A DNA stretch of 64,000 bases, taken from UBA12202 sp049595035. GTDB taxonomy: Bacteria; Pseudomonadota; Alphaproteobacteria; Puniceispirillales; UBA1172. The notes below the pieces were generated by a model. The model searched no databases. It worked only from the letters and a program-made list of their open reading frames with translations, and was not told the DNA's origin. The DNA lies in the NCBI GenBank assembly GCA_049595035.1, contig JBMYKD010000002.1:116740-180739 (forward strand). Reading direction: 5' to 3'. Both the position numbers and the translations under genes were made by a program. Shown one piece after another: positions 42,409 through 52,298 of the stretch. The number at the start of each line of letters is the position of its first letter. The stretch's first letter is position 1.

Positions 42409-44121
42409 ATGACCACCACAACACCAGAAACAGCCGCACAAAAAGCGGCGTTGCAACAGAGTTACAAAAAATACCGCGCTTTCCCGCCGGTGGATTTGCC
42501 TGACCGTTCATGGCCAGAACAAACCATCACTGAAGCCCCTATATGGTGCAGTGTCGATTTACGGGATGGCAATCAATCGCTGATTGAACCTATGGATAGC
42601 CCGCGTAAGATGGCTATGTTCCGGCTGCTTGTTGCCATGGGATTTAAGGAAATAGAAGTTGGTTTTCCCGCCGCATCCGAAACGGATTTTAATTTCTGCC
42701 GTGAATTGATCGAAGGCGGCCATATTCCTGATGATGTTACCATTCAGGTGCTGACTCAGGCCCGGGAGCATCTGGTTGATCGCACCTTTGATGCACTGGC
42801 CGGAAGCAAGAATGCCATTCTGCATATCTACAATTCCACTTCAACCTTGCAGCGGCGGGTTGTATTCAAAGATACTCGTGACGGCGTTAAGGATATCGCC
42901 GTTAATGGGGCAAAAATGGTGGCAGACCGACTGGGGCGCCTGCATGATACCCGTCTTCAGCTTCAATATTCACCAGAATCCTTTACCGGCACAGAACTGG
43001 ATTATGCGCTAGAAGTTTGCGATGCCGTGCTGGATGTATGGCAACCAACCCCCGACCATAAAGCGATTATCAATCTGCCTTCTACCGTTGAAATGGCAAC
43101 CCCGAATATCTATGCGGATCAGATCGAATGGATGTGTCGGCAATTTACCCGCCGCGACAGTATCATCATCTCACTTCACCCGCATAATGATCGCGGTTGT
43201 GCGGTGGCGGCAACTGAATTAGGGCTGATGGCTGGTGGTGATCGTGTCGAAGGTACCTTATTCGGCAATGGTGAACGCACGGGTAATGTTGATATCGTTA
43301 CCATGGGGCTGAATATGCTGACCCAAGGGGTGAATCCGGAACTGGATTTTTCCGATATAAACACCCTTATTGAAACGGCCGAGTTTTGTAACCAGTTACC
43401 TATCCATGAACGTCATCCCTATGCCGGGTCTTTGGTGCATACGGCATTTTCCGGCAGTCATCAGGATGCTATCCGCAAGGGTATGGATGCCATTGCAGAA
43501 AGCGATTCAGCATATTGGGAAGTGCCATATCTACCCATTGATCCGTCAGATATTGGCCGGACATATGAAGCCATTATCAGGGTTAATTCGCAATCTGGCA
43601 AAGGTGGAGTGGCATATCTGCTGGACGTTGACCATCATATTAAATTGCCGCGCGGTGCCGAAATCGAATTAAGTAAAGCGGTTCAGAAAGTCGCTGATAC
43701 CACAGGCCAGGAAATAACAAGCACCCGCATTTATGATATTTTCATGGATGAATATATCAATCAGAATGGGCCCTTCACCCTGATCAGCTTTACCAGCCAG
43801 AAATCCACCAATGGGAAAGATCAGGAAGATATTGCCGCAACCGTGAATTATCGTGGTGAAGAAATCAGCTTTACAGCGACCGGCAATGGCCCCATTTCGG
43901 CCTTTGTTGATGGTATCAGAAAGCAATTCGGGTTGAGCTTCCGGCTCAAGGATTTTGGCCAGAATACGCGCAGTGCAACATCTACCGCTGAATCTGCTGC
44001 CTATGTCGAACTGGCTGTTCCTGATGATGATGGCACCCATGTCTATGGTGTTGGGCTGGATACATCTATTACCCGTGCCCCTATCCGCGCGGTTGTATCC
44101 GCGCTAAACCGGATGGGTTAG
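42409..44121 (+). CDS. leuA: 2-isopropylmalate synthase
   Basis: First committed step of leucine synthesis: acetyl-CoA plus 2-oxoisovalerate. The 570-residue protein is the longer form with an N-terminal extension (YKKYRAFPPVDLPDRSWPE), the catalytic motif VDLRDGNQSLIEPM, metal-binding SLHPHNDRGCAVA, GTLFGNGERTGNVD and a C-terminal LeuA allosteric domain ending VVSALNRMG. The HMGL barrel covers ~45-320. It is likely feedback-inhibited by leucine and possibly controlled by the leader peptide at 42244. AAGG lies 6 bases before the ATG. Confidence 0.95.
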   Translation: MTTTTPETAAQKAALQQSYKKYRAFPPVDLPDRSWPEQTITEAPIWCSVDLRDGNQSLIEPMDSPRKMAMFRLLVAMGFKEIEVGFPAASETDFNFCRELIEGGHIPDDVTIQVLTQAREHLVDRTFDALAGSKNAILHIYNSTSTLQRRVVFKDTRDGVKDIAVNGAKMVADRLGRLHDTRLQLQYSPESFTGTELDYALEVCDAVLDVWQPTPDHKAIINLPSTVEMATPNIYADQIEWMCRQFTRRDSIIISLHPHNDRGCAVAATELGLMAGGDRVEGTLFGNGERTGNVDIVTMGLNMLTQGVNPELDFSDINTLIETAEFCNQLPIHERHPYAGSLVHTAFSGSHQDAIRKGMDAIAESDSAYWEVPYLPIDPSDIGRTYEAIIRVNSQSGKGGVAYLLDVDHHIKLPRGAEIELSKAVQKVADTTGQEITSTRIYDIFMDEYINQNGPFTLISFTSQKSTNGKDQEDIAATVNYRGEEISFTATGNGPISAFVDGIRKQFGLSFRLKDFGQNTRSATSTAESAAYVELAVPDDDGTHVYGVGLDTSITRAPIRAVVSALNRMG

Positions 44122-44174
44122 GCCTGAATGGTAAATAGGGTCAGCTTGAATAGATAACGGGCGAAACAGATATC

Positions 44175-46589
44175 CTAACCGCGCAGGATGCCGCCGCAAT
44201 TCTTTTCTACGGCAGCAATAATGGCCTGACTTACAGCTTCGATTTCTGGTTCTGTCAGGGTGGCCTTAGTCGGCTGTAAGATTACCCCGAGAGCAACTGA
44301 TTTTTGTCCTTCGGGGATACCCTTACCAGCATAAACATCAAACACGGATATGTCGGTTACTAACGGCTTACCTGCTCCACGCACCGCACGAACCAGTTTT
44401 TCTGCTGTTACATCACTATCTAGCAAAAAGGCAAAGTCACGTCCCACTTGTTGATATGGTGACAGATTGGCAAGCGGGCGTTGTGATGATTTCTGCTTTG
44501 ATCCGGATTTGGGCATCGGTACGGCGTCAAGCATGATCTCAAAGCCAGCCGCCGGGCCTTTAATATCATGGGCTTCCATAAAGGCCGGGTGCATGGCCCC
44601 AAACCGTGCCAGTGCCACTTTCCCCTGATTAAGCGTGCCACTCTGTCCCGGATGATACCATTCTGGCGCATCAGCCCGCACCTGAAGTGATTCTGTCCGT
44701 ACCCCAAGTGCTGCCAGTGCCGCCATGGCATCAGCTTTTCCATCAAGCCAGTCAACAGGACGTGCTGATCCTGTCCATTCCCGCACCGCTGTCATGCCAT
44801 GACGCAATCCTGCCAGAACAGGATGCTGGCCTTCTAGCGTATCATTCGTGAAAACAGGACCAATTTCAAATACCGCTACATCGCTATCACCGCGAGCCTG
44901 ATTGCGGGCTACCACATCCATCAGAACCGGTATCAAAGATGGGCGCATGACAGCAAGGTCTGTGCTGATGGGATTAACCAGTTTCAAGGCATCGCCGCCG
45001 CCGCCATAACGGATAGCTATTTTTTCATCTAGGAAAGTGAAGCTAACTGCCTCACTCATGCCGCGACCAGCCATAACACGTCTAAGAATGATCGGGCGTT
45101 TCTGTTCCGTATTTACCGCTGCCTGACTGACCACACGGTCACGGGGCAATGGTAATTCGGGAATAGCATCATAGCCACTAACCCGGATAATTTCTTCCAC
45201 CAGATCAGCCGCGCCAACAATATCACCACGCCATGGAGGTGGGGCAACCTGCCAGATTTTATCCATATCCGTAACCGTAAAGCCAAGCGTTTCCAGAATA
45301 TGTTTCTGCTTGTCCTGGGCAATGGTAACGCCAGTCAGTTCAAGACATTGCTCAGGCCGGTAATCAATCACGCGTTGCCAATCGGCGCCCTTGCCTTCTG
45401 TTGTAACAGCCGAGGCTACCCCACCACAGATATCCAGTATCATGGCGGAAACATAATCCATGGTCGTATCGGGTGAGGTGGCATCAAGACCGCGTTCAAA
45501 CCGGTATCTGGCATCGGAATGAATATTTAGCTTACGGCCAGTCATGGCCACCGATACCTGATCAAAAATGGCGATTTCAAGGAACATGGTCGTGGTTTTA
45601 TCGCTTACGCCTGTTCTTTCGCCGCCCATAATTCCTGCCAGATCATCAACACCATCTGCATCGGCAATAACCAGCATATCTTTATCTAGTTTATAAGTCT
45701 TTTCATTAAGGGCGGTCATATCTTCCCCGTCCTTAGCCAGTCGAACTGTAAGTGTATTGCCCTTAACCTGATCTGCGTCATAAGCATGCAGAGGTCGTCC
45801 CAGATCAATCATCACATAATTGGTAATATCCACCAGAGCAGAAATCGCACGCTGGCCAACAGCTTCCAGCCGGTGTTGCATCCATTTTGGTGATGCCGCA
45901 TTTGTCAGGCCAGAAAAGCTGCGGCCTGCAATATGCGGGCAGAGATAAGCCTGATCAGATGGTAAATCCAGCTTCCATGAAATCACGCTTTCCCCAACGG
46001 TTTCAACAGGTTTTGCAGGTAGTGGTTTCAATATCCCTAATCCAGCGGCGGCCAGATCACGCGCAATACCGCGAACCCCCAGACAATCTGCCCGGTTCGG
46101 CGTAATAGCAATTTCAATCACAGGATCATCAAAACCCGCCCAGACAGCATAGGAATCCCCTACCGGAGCATCTGCAGGAAGGGCGATAATGCCGTCATGT
46201 TCATCTGAAATCATCATCTCACGTTCGGAACACATCATCCCGCGTGAAACAACACCCCGAATATCGGCTTCGACCAGAGTAAGATCAATGCCTGGAACAT
46301 AAGCCCCAACCGGCGCAAAGACCCCGACAAGGCCAGCGGCGGCATTTGGTGCGCCGCAAACCACTTCAACCATGCCATTGCCTATATCCACCTGACATAC
46401 CCGCAAACTATCCGCATTCGGATGCTGTTCCGCCTTGGTGATGCGGGCGATGGTGAAAGGCTTTAATGCTTCGCTGCGATCAACCACGCTTTCTACCTCA
46501 AGCCCTAGCATAGGCAAGGCATCAAGAATGGCAGACATATCTGCATCTGTATCCAGATGATCTTTTAGCCATGACCAGGTGAATTTCAT
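44175..46589 (-). CDS. pheT: Phenylalanyl-tRNA synthetase beta subunit
   Basis: Large subunit of the heterotetrameric PheRS, 804 residues. From the N-terminus: MKFTWSWLKDHLDTDA, the tRNA-binding EMAP-like domain (AEQHPNADSLRVCQVDIG, VVCGAPN), B3/B4 editing region, B5 domain, and the C-terminal ferredoxin-fold anticodon domain after LSPYQQVGRDFAFLLD. Last gene of the thrS-infC-rpmI-rplT-pheS-pheT run, 10 bp behind pheS. Confidence 0.97.
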   Translation of the reverse strand: MKFTWSWLKDHLDTDADMSAILDALPMLGLEVESVVDRSEALKPFTIARITKAEQHPNADSLRVCQVDIGNGMVEVVCGAPNAAAGLVGVFAPVGAYVPGIDLTLVEADIRGVVSRGMMCSEREMMISDEHDGIIALPADAPVGDSYAVWAGFDDPVIEIAITPNRADCLGVRGIARDLAAAGLGILKPLPAKPVETVGESVISWKLDLPSDQAYLCPHIAGRSFSGLTNAASPKWMQHRLEAVGQRAISALVDITNYVMIDLGRPLHAYDADQVKGNTLTVRLAKDGEDMTALNEKTYKLDKDMLVIADADGVDDLAGIMGGERTGVSDKTTTMFLEIAIFDQVSVAMTGRKLNIHSDARYRFERGLDATSPDTTMDYVSAMILDICGGVASAVTTEGKGADWQRVIDYRPEQCLELTGVTIAQDKQKHILETLGFTVTDMDKIWQVAPPPWRGDIVGAADLVEEIIRVSGYDAIPELPLPRDRVVSQAAVNTEQKRPIILRRVMAGRGMSEAVSFTFLDEKIAIRYGGGGDALKLVNPISTDLAVMRPSLIPVLMDVVARNQARGDSDVAVFEIGPVFTNDTLEGQHPVLAGLRHGMTAVREWTGSARPVDWLDGKADAMAALAALGVRTESLQVRADAPEWYHPGQSGTLNQGKVALARFGAMHPAFMEAHDIKGPAAGFEIMLDAVPMPKSGSKQKSSQRPLANLSPYQQVGRDFAFLLDSDVTAEKLVRAVRGAGKPLVTDISVFDVYAGKGIPEGQKSVALGVILQPTKATLTEPEIEAVSQAIIAAVEKNCGGILRG

Positions 46590-46599
46590 ATCCCGCTCC

Positions 46600-47679
46600 C
46601 TAGCTTAATCCAAGATGAACAGAAGGCGGATCAAATGGCATAAATCCATAATGCCGCATCCAGCGCAGATCACTGTCATAGAATGGCCGCAGATCAGGAA
46701 TGCCATATTTCAGCATGGCCAGCCGTTCTAGACCCATACCAAAAGCAAACCCCTGATGTTCATTCGGGTCAATCTGGCAATATTCCAGCACCCGCGGGTT
46801 AACCATCCCGCATCCCAGAATTTCAAGCCAGTCTGCCCCTGCCCCAATCGTCAAGCCACCATCATCACGACTGCACCCGATATCCACTTCGGCAGATGGT
46901 TCGGTGAAAGGAAAATAACTAGGACGGAAACGTACGGGTAGATCATCCACATTGAAAAAGGCGCGGCAAAACTCAATCAGGCAGCCTTTCAGATGCGCCA
47001 TGGTAATGCCATCACCAATGACCAGCCCTTCGCATTGATGGAACATGGGCGAATGCGTGGCATCATGATCAGACCGGTAAGTCCGGCCGGGGGCAATGAT
47101 CCGGATAGGCGGTTTCATTTTTTCCATTGTCCGGATTTGCACCGGTGATGTATGTGTCCGCAACACCTTGCGCAGACCATCGGCATCTGGCGTCATGTAG
47201 AATGTATCATGTTCCTGTCTGGCCGGATGATCTTCGGGCATATTTAGGGCGGTAAAATTATAATAATCGCTTTCGATATCAGGCCCTTCGGCAACGACAA
47301 ATCCCATTTCCGCGAATATGGCAAGAATGTCTTCGAGAGTGCGTGATAAGGGGTGGATAACGCCCATGGTTTCAGGCCGGTGGCTGAGGGTTACGTCAAC
47401 CGTTTCGCTTTCCAGCCGGCGATTGAGTTCAGCCATAGCAAGAGCAGACCGGCGGGCATCAAGGGCCTGGGTCACGGCATCCTTGACCGTATTTAACGCC
47501 TGCCCCATTTCACGGCGGGCATCACCATCAAGCTGACCAAGCGATTTCATCGCCATCGTCAACTCGCCTTTTTTCCCTAGGGTTTCAATGCGTACCGTTT
47601 CAAGAGCATCAGGCGTTCCAGCCGCATCAATCGCGGCTAGAAACGTTTCCTTAAGCGCTTGCGGGTCGGCACCAGCCAT
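46600..47679 (-). CDS. pheS: Phenylalanyl-tRNA synthetase alpha subunit
   Basis: Catalytic class II subunit, 359 residues. An N-terminal coiled coil (~1-100) precedes HPLSRTLEDILAIFAEMGF, motif 2 in APGRTYRSDHDATHSPMFHQCEG and motif 3 around GFAFGMGLERLAMLKYGI. It pairs with PheT, encoded 10 bp downstream, and is 16 bp behind rplT. Confidence 0.97.
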   Translation of the reverse strand: MAGADPQALKETFLAAIDAAGTPDALETVRIETLGKKGELTMAMKSLGQLDGDARREMGQALNTVKDAVTQALDARRSALAMAELNRRLESETVDVTLSHRPETMGVIHPLSRTLEDILAIFAEMGFVVAEGPDIESDYYNFTALNMPEDHPARQEHDTFYMTPDADGLRKVLRTHTSPVQIRTMEKMKPPIRIIAPGRTYRSDHDATHSPMFHQCEGLVIGDGITMAHLKGCLIEFCRAFFNVDDLPVRFRPSYFPFTEPSAEVDIGCSRDDGGLTIGAGADWLEILGCGMVNPRVLEYCQIDPNEHQGFAFGMGLERLAMLKYGIPDLRPFYDSDLRWMRHYGFMPFDPPSVHLGLS

Positions 47680-47695
47680 GCGTCAACACTCCGCT

Positions 47696-48052
47696 TTATG
47701 CTGAAGCTTTGCGTGCCTGATCAACCAGCGCCTTGAACGCGGCTTCATCACGCACTGCCAGATCAGCCATAACCTTACGGTCGACTTCAATGCCAGCCAG
47801 TTTGATGCCGTTCATAAATTGCGAATAGGTCATGCCATGAATTCTGACAGCGGCATTAATCCGCTGAATCCAGAGTGCGCGCATTTCCCGCTTACGGACA
47901 CGGCGGTCACGATAAGCATATTGACGGGCTTTATCAACAGCCTGCTTTGCTACACGAAAAACGTTTTTGCGGCGGCCATAATACCCTTTGGCAGCGGCGA
48001 TGACTTTTTTATGACGCGCTGCAGCGGTAGTACCGGAAGTTACTCTTGCCAT
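47696..48052 (-). CDS. rplT: 50S ribosomal protein L20
   Basis: 118-residue rRNA-binding protein of early 50S assembly. It starts MARVTSGTTAAARHKKVIAAAKGYYGRRKN and is rich in Arg and Lys in its N-terminal half, with the globular C-terminal domain RINAAVRIHGMTYSQFMNGI. Operon order infC-rpmI-rplT is the standard arrangement. Confidence 0.98.
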   Translation of the reverse strand: MARVTSGTTAAARHKKVIAAAKGYYGRRKNVFRVAKQAVDKARQYAYRDRRVRKREMRALWIQRINAAVRIHGMTYSQFMNGIKLAGIEVDRKVMADLAVRDEAAFKALVDQARKASA

Positions 48053-48064
48053 GCTATATCTCCT

Positions 48065-48262
48065 TTACGCGTAAGGCATAAAACGCTTAACGATACGGGC
48101 ATCAGCATCACTAAGGATCATGGTACCACGCGCTTGGCGTTTCATTTTCTGTGAACGACGACGGAGATTGTGCTGAAGAAACGCGGCACTGCCACGAACT
48201 TTGCCAGATGCGGTCAGACGAAACCGTTTTTTCGCCCCGCTTTTGGTTTTCATTTTGGGCAT
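48065..48262 (-). CDS. rpmI: 50S ribosomal protein L35
   Basis: 65-residue basic protein starting MPKMKTKSGAKKRFRLTASG. The open frame extends 12 codons upstream, but ATG 48262 has GAGG 6 bases upstream and gives the family N-terminus. A small stem (GGTTGC 48282-48287 with GCAACC 48295-48300) lies just before the ribosome site and might take part in autogenous control by L20 or L35; that is a guess. Confidence 0.97.
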   Translation of the reverse strand: MPKMKTKSGAKKRFRLTASGKVRGSAAFLQHNLRRRSQKMKRQARGTMILSDADARIVKRFMPYA

Positions 48263-48411
48263 TTTATCCTCTTTTCGGTAGGGTTGCGGTAAAAGCAACC
48301 GGGGTTATCAACAACCGGCTGGGCATGCCCTTATACGCCCAGTCGCGGAACATGGACGGGTTTTAGCCATAAACGCCACGCAATGCAAGCAGAAATAGCA
48401 GAAAACCCCGA

Positions 48412-48957
48412 TCAGGCGGGTGCCAGCACCATCACCATCTGGCGGCCTTCCATTTTTGGCATGGCTTCCACCTTGGTGAGTTCTTCCATTTCTTCCCTGA
48501 CCCGGCTTAGCACCTGTGCGCCAAGTTCCTGATGTGCCATTTCACGGCCGCGGAACCGTAAGGTGACTTTAACCTTATCACCGGCATCAATGAATTTCCG
48601 GACATTTTTCATCTTCACCTGATAATCATGTTCATCGATATTCGGGCGAAGCTTGATTTCTTTGACTTCGACGATTTTCTGCTTTTTCCGCGCCAGATTA
48701 GCGCGTTTCTGCGTTTCATATTTGAACTTGCCATAATCGAGGATTTTACAAACCGGCGGGTCAACATTTGGCTGAACTTCGACAAGGTCGAGGCCAACAT
48801 CATATGCCTGACGCAAAGCATCGGCGGTATTAATAACGCCAAGCTGTTCGCCATTGTGATCAATGCAACGTACGGTGGAATTGGTAATAGCTTCATTAAC
48901 GCGAGGGCTATTACTTTTCGATGTGCCTTTTTGAGGGCCTTGTGGTGGACGGGCTAT
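48412..48957 (-). CDS. infC: Translation initiation factor IF-3, apparent AUA start
   Basis: Binds 30S and checks start-codon choice. Read from 48957 the protein is 181 residues: MARPPQG, a short basic linker, NEAITNSTVRCID, GEQLGVINTADALRQAYDVGLDLVE, CKILDYGKFKYE and the C-terminal domain ending MVMVLAPA. There is no ATG, GTG or TTG in frame near this N-terminus. An ATA at 48957-48955 lies 8 bases after AAGGAG and gives the family MARP start. Non-canonical AUU/AUC/AUA starts on infC are known for autocontrol by IF-3. The first TTG in frame (48816) would delete the conserved N-terminal domain. thrS lies 64 bp upstream. Confidence 0.93.
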   Translation of the reverse strand: MARPPQGPQKGTSKSNSPRVNEAITNSTVRCIDHNGEQLGVINTADALRQAYDVGLDLVEVQPNVDPPVCKILDYGKFKYETQKRANLARKKQKIVEVKEIKLRPNIDEHDYQVKMKNVRKFIDAGDKVKVTLRFRGREMAHQELGAQVLSRVREEMEELTKVEAMPKMEGRQMVMVLAPA

Positions 48958-49021
48958 TGACGTATCTCCTTATTCAAAATGGGGCCTGTCGGTCATATCA
49001 AACCTTATTTTATAGCAGAAC

Positions 49022-50947
49022 TCAGTTATTTTTCAAATCCGGCGGTGTAATTTCTTCAATCAGCATGGAAATGGCTGTATCCAGTGCAATCGTTTCCTGA
49101 TTTTTTTCACCTAACCGGCGCAATGCAATCGTGCCTTCATTCTGCTCACGTTCGCCGATAGCAATAATGAAAGGCACCTTAGCCACGGAATGCTCGCGCA
49201 CCTTATAGCTGATCTTTTCATTACGGCTATCCAGTTCCACTCTTGCGCCAAGGGCGGCCAGACGTTCCCGGACTTCGGCAGCATAAGAGGTAACAGCATC
49301 AGTAATGGGTGCCACAACAATCTGAACCGGTGCCAGCCATGGCGGCATCCGGCCAGCATATTGTTCAATCAGAATGCCTATCCAGCGTTCCATCGACCCC
49401 AGAATAGCACGGTGTAACATGACAGGCCGCTGGCGGGAGCCGTCTTCAGCCACATATTCGGCATCCAGACGTTCTGGCAGGACAAAATCCACCTGCAAGG
49501 TGCCACATTGCCAGTCACGGCCAATCGCATCCCGCAACACAAATTCCAGCTTGGGGCCATAAAATGCCCCTTCACCCGGATTAAGAGTTGTATCCAGACC
49601 GGCGGCTTTGGTGGCAGATGCTAGCGCGGCTTCGGCTTTATCCCATGTCGCGTCATCACCGGCGCGGGTTTCCGGCCGGTCAGAAAACTTAACCCGCACG
49701 TCATCAAACCCGAAATCCCGGTAAATATCCAGCAACAGATCACAAAATGCGCGCCCTTCACTATCGATCTGATCTTCGGTGCAGAAAATATGGGCATCAT
49801 CCTGTGTAAAGGCTCGCACCCGCATAATCCCATGCAATGCCCCTGATGGTTCATTCCGGTGACAAGACCCGAATTCGGCCATACGCAAAGGTAAATCACG
49901 ATAGGATGTGATGCCCTGCCGGTATATCTGAACATGCCCCGGGCAATTCATCGGTTTTAGCGCAAGAATGCGATCACCTTCGCTTTCTGCCGTGAACATA
50001 TTTTCACGGAATTTTTCCCAATGGCCTGATTTTTCCCATAGACTGCGGTCAATCATTTGCGGCGTTTTTACTTCTTTGTAATGGGCAGCATCCAGCCGGC
50101 GGCGCATATAACTTTCAATTTCGCGATACATGGTCCAGCCTTTCGGATGCCAGAACACCGAACCCGTGGCTTCTTCCTGAATATGAAATAGCTCAAGCGA
50201 TTTACCAAGCTTTCGGTGATCCCGCTTTTCAGCTTCTTCCAGCATGGTCAGATAGGCGGCCAATTCCTTTTCCTGAAAAAATGCCGTGCCATAGATACGC
50301 TGAAGCATAGGGCGATTGGAATCCCCCCGCCAATATGCGCCGGCCACACTCATCAATTTGAAAGCATGACCAATTTTAGCCGTTGACGGCGCATGCGGCC
50401 CCCGACAGAGATCAATAAAATTACCCTGTCGATAGAAAGTCACCGTTTCATCAGCTGGTATGGCGTCAACAAGTTCAACTTTAAACGGCTCATCATTTTT
50501 GCGATAGAAGGCAACCGCCTCATCCCGTGTCCACACTTCACGGCTGATCACTTCATCCCGATCAACAATCTCATGCATCCGGGTTTCAATCGCCTCCAGG
50601 TCTTCAGAAGAAAATGGCGTTTCTCGATAGAAATCGTAATAAAAGCCGTTATCGATAGATGGCCCGATGGTCACTTGCGTTTCCGGAAATAATTCCAGCA
50701 CCGCTTCAGCCAGAACATGTGCGCAATCATGCCGGATCAAGGCCAGAGCATCATCGTCTTTTGCCGTCACCATGGCTAGTGTTGCATCGTCTTCGATCAC
50801 ACGGCTCAGATCAATCAGTTCACCATCTAGCCGCGCGGCTAATGCTGCCTTGGCAAGACCGGGGCCAATATCTGCCGCTACATCATAGGCCGTGATAGGC
50901 TGATCATATTGACGCTTGGCGCCATCTGGTAGGGTTATGACAGGCAT
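49022..50947 (-). CDS. thrS: Threonyl-tRNA synthetase
   Basis: Class II synthetase, 641 residues. An N-terminal TGS domain (MPVITLPDGAKRQYD) is followed by the editing domain with the HDCAHVLAEAVLELFP zinc/editing motif and CRGPHAPST, then the catalytic core with zinc-binding Cys in LKPMNCPGHVQIY, motif 2 in FGSCHRNEPSGALHGIMRVR, motif 3 in HRAILGSMERWIGILIE, and an anticodon domain. GAGGA lies four bases before the ATG. First gene of the translation operon; in E. coli thrS also precedes infC. Confidence 0.98.
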   Translation of the reverse strand: MPVITLPDGAKRQYDQPITAYDVAADIGPGLAKAALAARLDGELIDLSRVIEDDATLAMVTAKDDDALALIRHDCAHVLAEAVLELFPETQVTIGPSIDNGFYYDFYRETPFSSEDLEAIETRMHEIVDRDEVISREVWTRDEAVAFYRKNDEPFKVELVDAIPADETVTFYRQGNFIDLCRGPHAPSTAKIGHAFKLMSVAGAYWRGDSNRPMLQRIYGTAFFQEKELAAYLTMLEEAEKRDHRKLGKSLELFHIQEEATGSVFWHPKGWTMYREIESYMRRRLDAAHYKEVKTPQMIDRSLWEKSGHWEKFRENMFTAESEGDRILALKPMNCPGHVQIYRQGITSYRDLPLRMAEFGSCHRNEPSGALHGIMRVRAFTQDDAHIFCTEDQIDSEGRAFCDLLLDIYRDFGFDDVRVKFSDRPETRAGDDATWDKAEAALASATKAAGLDTTLNPGEGAFYGPKLEFVLRDAIGRDWQCGTLQVDFVLPERLDAEYVAEDGSRQRPVMLHRAILGSMERWIGILIEQYAGRMPPWLAPVQIVVAPITDAVTSYAAEVRERLAALGARVELDSRNEKISYKVREHSVAKVPFIIAIGEREQNEGTIALRRLGEKNQETIALDTAISMLIEEITPPDLKNN

Positions 50948-51040
50948 AATATCCTCAATTTACATCCATATAGGCTATGCTTTTATCCTGTTGTGGTAAA
51001 GGCTTCAAGGGGGCAAACATGCAAATTCCTGACCAAACCC

Positions 51041-52186
51041 TCATTTCATCAATTTGTGATAGATGGCAAGCGTTTTGGATTTCATCAGATCAGTTGTAAA
51101 ATGATCCATCACATGTTGTCTGGCACGTTTGGAAAATTGCTGTCTGGCACGCGGTTTCAACGATAGCGCCGTATCAACAGCGGCGGCCAGATCATCGATA
51201 TCTACCGGCTTTGCTAACCACCCTGTTTCATCCGGAACAATACTTTCGGCGGCACCGCCATGATCAAATGCTACTACCGGCCTGCCCATTGCCTGCGCTT
51301 CGATAGCAACACGGCCAAAAGGTTCAGGCGTTAATGATGGCATCACCACAACGTCAGCCAGCATCATAGCCGCCGGCATATCATTGGTTTCAGGTGCTAA
51401 TATCACCCGCCCCTGTAAATGATGACTGGCAATAAGTGCCATTAGCTTTGATTGAAAACCATCACGGCCTGCCCCTGCCCCGACAAGAACCAGTACGGTA
51501 TCCTTATGTGTCAGCTTTGCCATGGCCGCTATCATGGCTTCCTGCCCTTTCCATAAAGTGGGTCTTGCCGGAAGCATAATGATTTTCTTGTTTTCTTCTA
51601 CATTCAGCTTCCCTGCCGCATTTATCGTGCGCTGGGCATTAACGGATTTGGGATTGAACAGGTCTATATCCACACCGCGGTGGATAATGGTAATTTTATC
51701 AATGACTTTAGGGAATTGTTTGGCAATCAAATCAGATACATAATTGGATATGGCAATGATGCAATCTGCTTTCATCATAACGCTGTTATAATATTTTTTA
51801 AATATATTGGTGGCTTTGAAACGCCCATGTATCGTTGTCACAACGGGTATCTTTAATGCCTTCGCCGCAGACATGACAATCCATGCCGGTGCCCGTGAGC
51901 GCACATGCACCAGATCAACCTTTTTTTCAACCATCACCTGCCGCAACTTGCGGCGGATAGATGACCAGCGCATGGGGTTTTTAGTACCAACAGGCAAAGC
52001 AACATGTTCGACACCTATGCGCTGCAATTGCGCTACCATAGCCCCGCCACCGCTGACTACAATAGCCGTTCCTCCTGCATCAGAAATGGCTTTTGCCATT
52101 TCAATCGTTCCACGTTCCACACCACCCTGTTGCAGGTTGGGAAGAATCTGGAGAATAGTCTTGCCTTTAAGGCTTTTCATTGACAT
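51041..52186 (-). CDS. Glycosyltransferase family 4
   Basis: GT-B fold transferase of 381 residues, no signal or clear membrane segment. The acceptor domain begins ILQILPNLQQGGVERGTIEMA. The donor domain shows PARPTLWKGQEAMIAAM and the nucleotide-sugar motif SLTPEPFGRVAIEAQAMGRPVVAFDHGG (Glu-x7-Glu pattern). It probably adds a sugar in lipopolysaccharide or exopolysaccharide synthesis; sugar and acceptor are unknown. Two ATGs (52186, 52180) are possible and neither has a good ribosome site. No other polysaccharide genes are adjacent. Confidence 0.85.
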   Translation of the reverse strand: MSMKSLKGKTILQILPNLQQGGVERGTIEMAKAISDAGGTAIVVSGGGAMVAQLQRIGVEHVALPVGTKNPMRWSSIRRKLRQVMVEKKVDLVHVRSRAPAWIVMSAAKALKIPVVTTIHGRFKATNIFKKYYNSVMMKADCIIAISNYVSDLIAKQFPKVIDKITIIHRGVDIDLFNPKSVNAQRTINAAGKLNVEENKKIIMLPARPTLWKGQEAMIAAMAKLTHKDTVLVLVGAGAGRDGFQSKLMALIASHHLQGRVILAPETNDMPAAMMLADVVVMPSLTPEPFGRVAIEAQAMGRPVVAFDHGGAAESIVPDETGWLAKPVDIDDLAAAVDTALSLKPRARQQFSKRARQHVMDHFTTDLMKSKTLAIYHKLMK

Positions 52187-52298
52187 GGACGTAACACTGG
52201 ACAGATGGGATATTCACAAGTTAGATTTGTTTTAACGCTTCAGAACTGTCTTGTATATCGCTTTATTTCATTGATAGGATGATCAAAAGGGTGAAGTT

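Noticed and set aside
48282..48300. L20-type autoregulatory structure before rpmI
   Set aside because: Only a 6-bp stem is visible; no pseudoknot or known leader pattern could be supported, so it is mentioned but not called.
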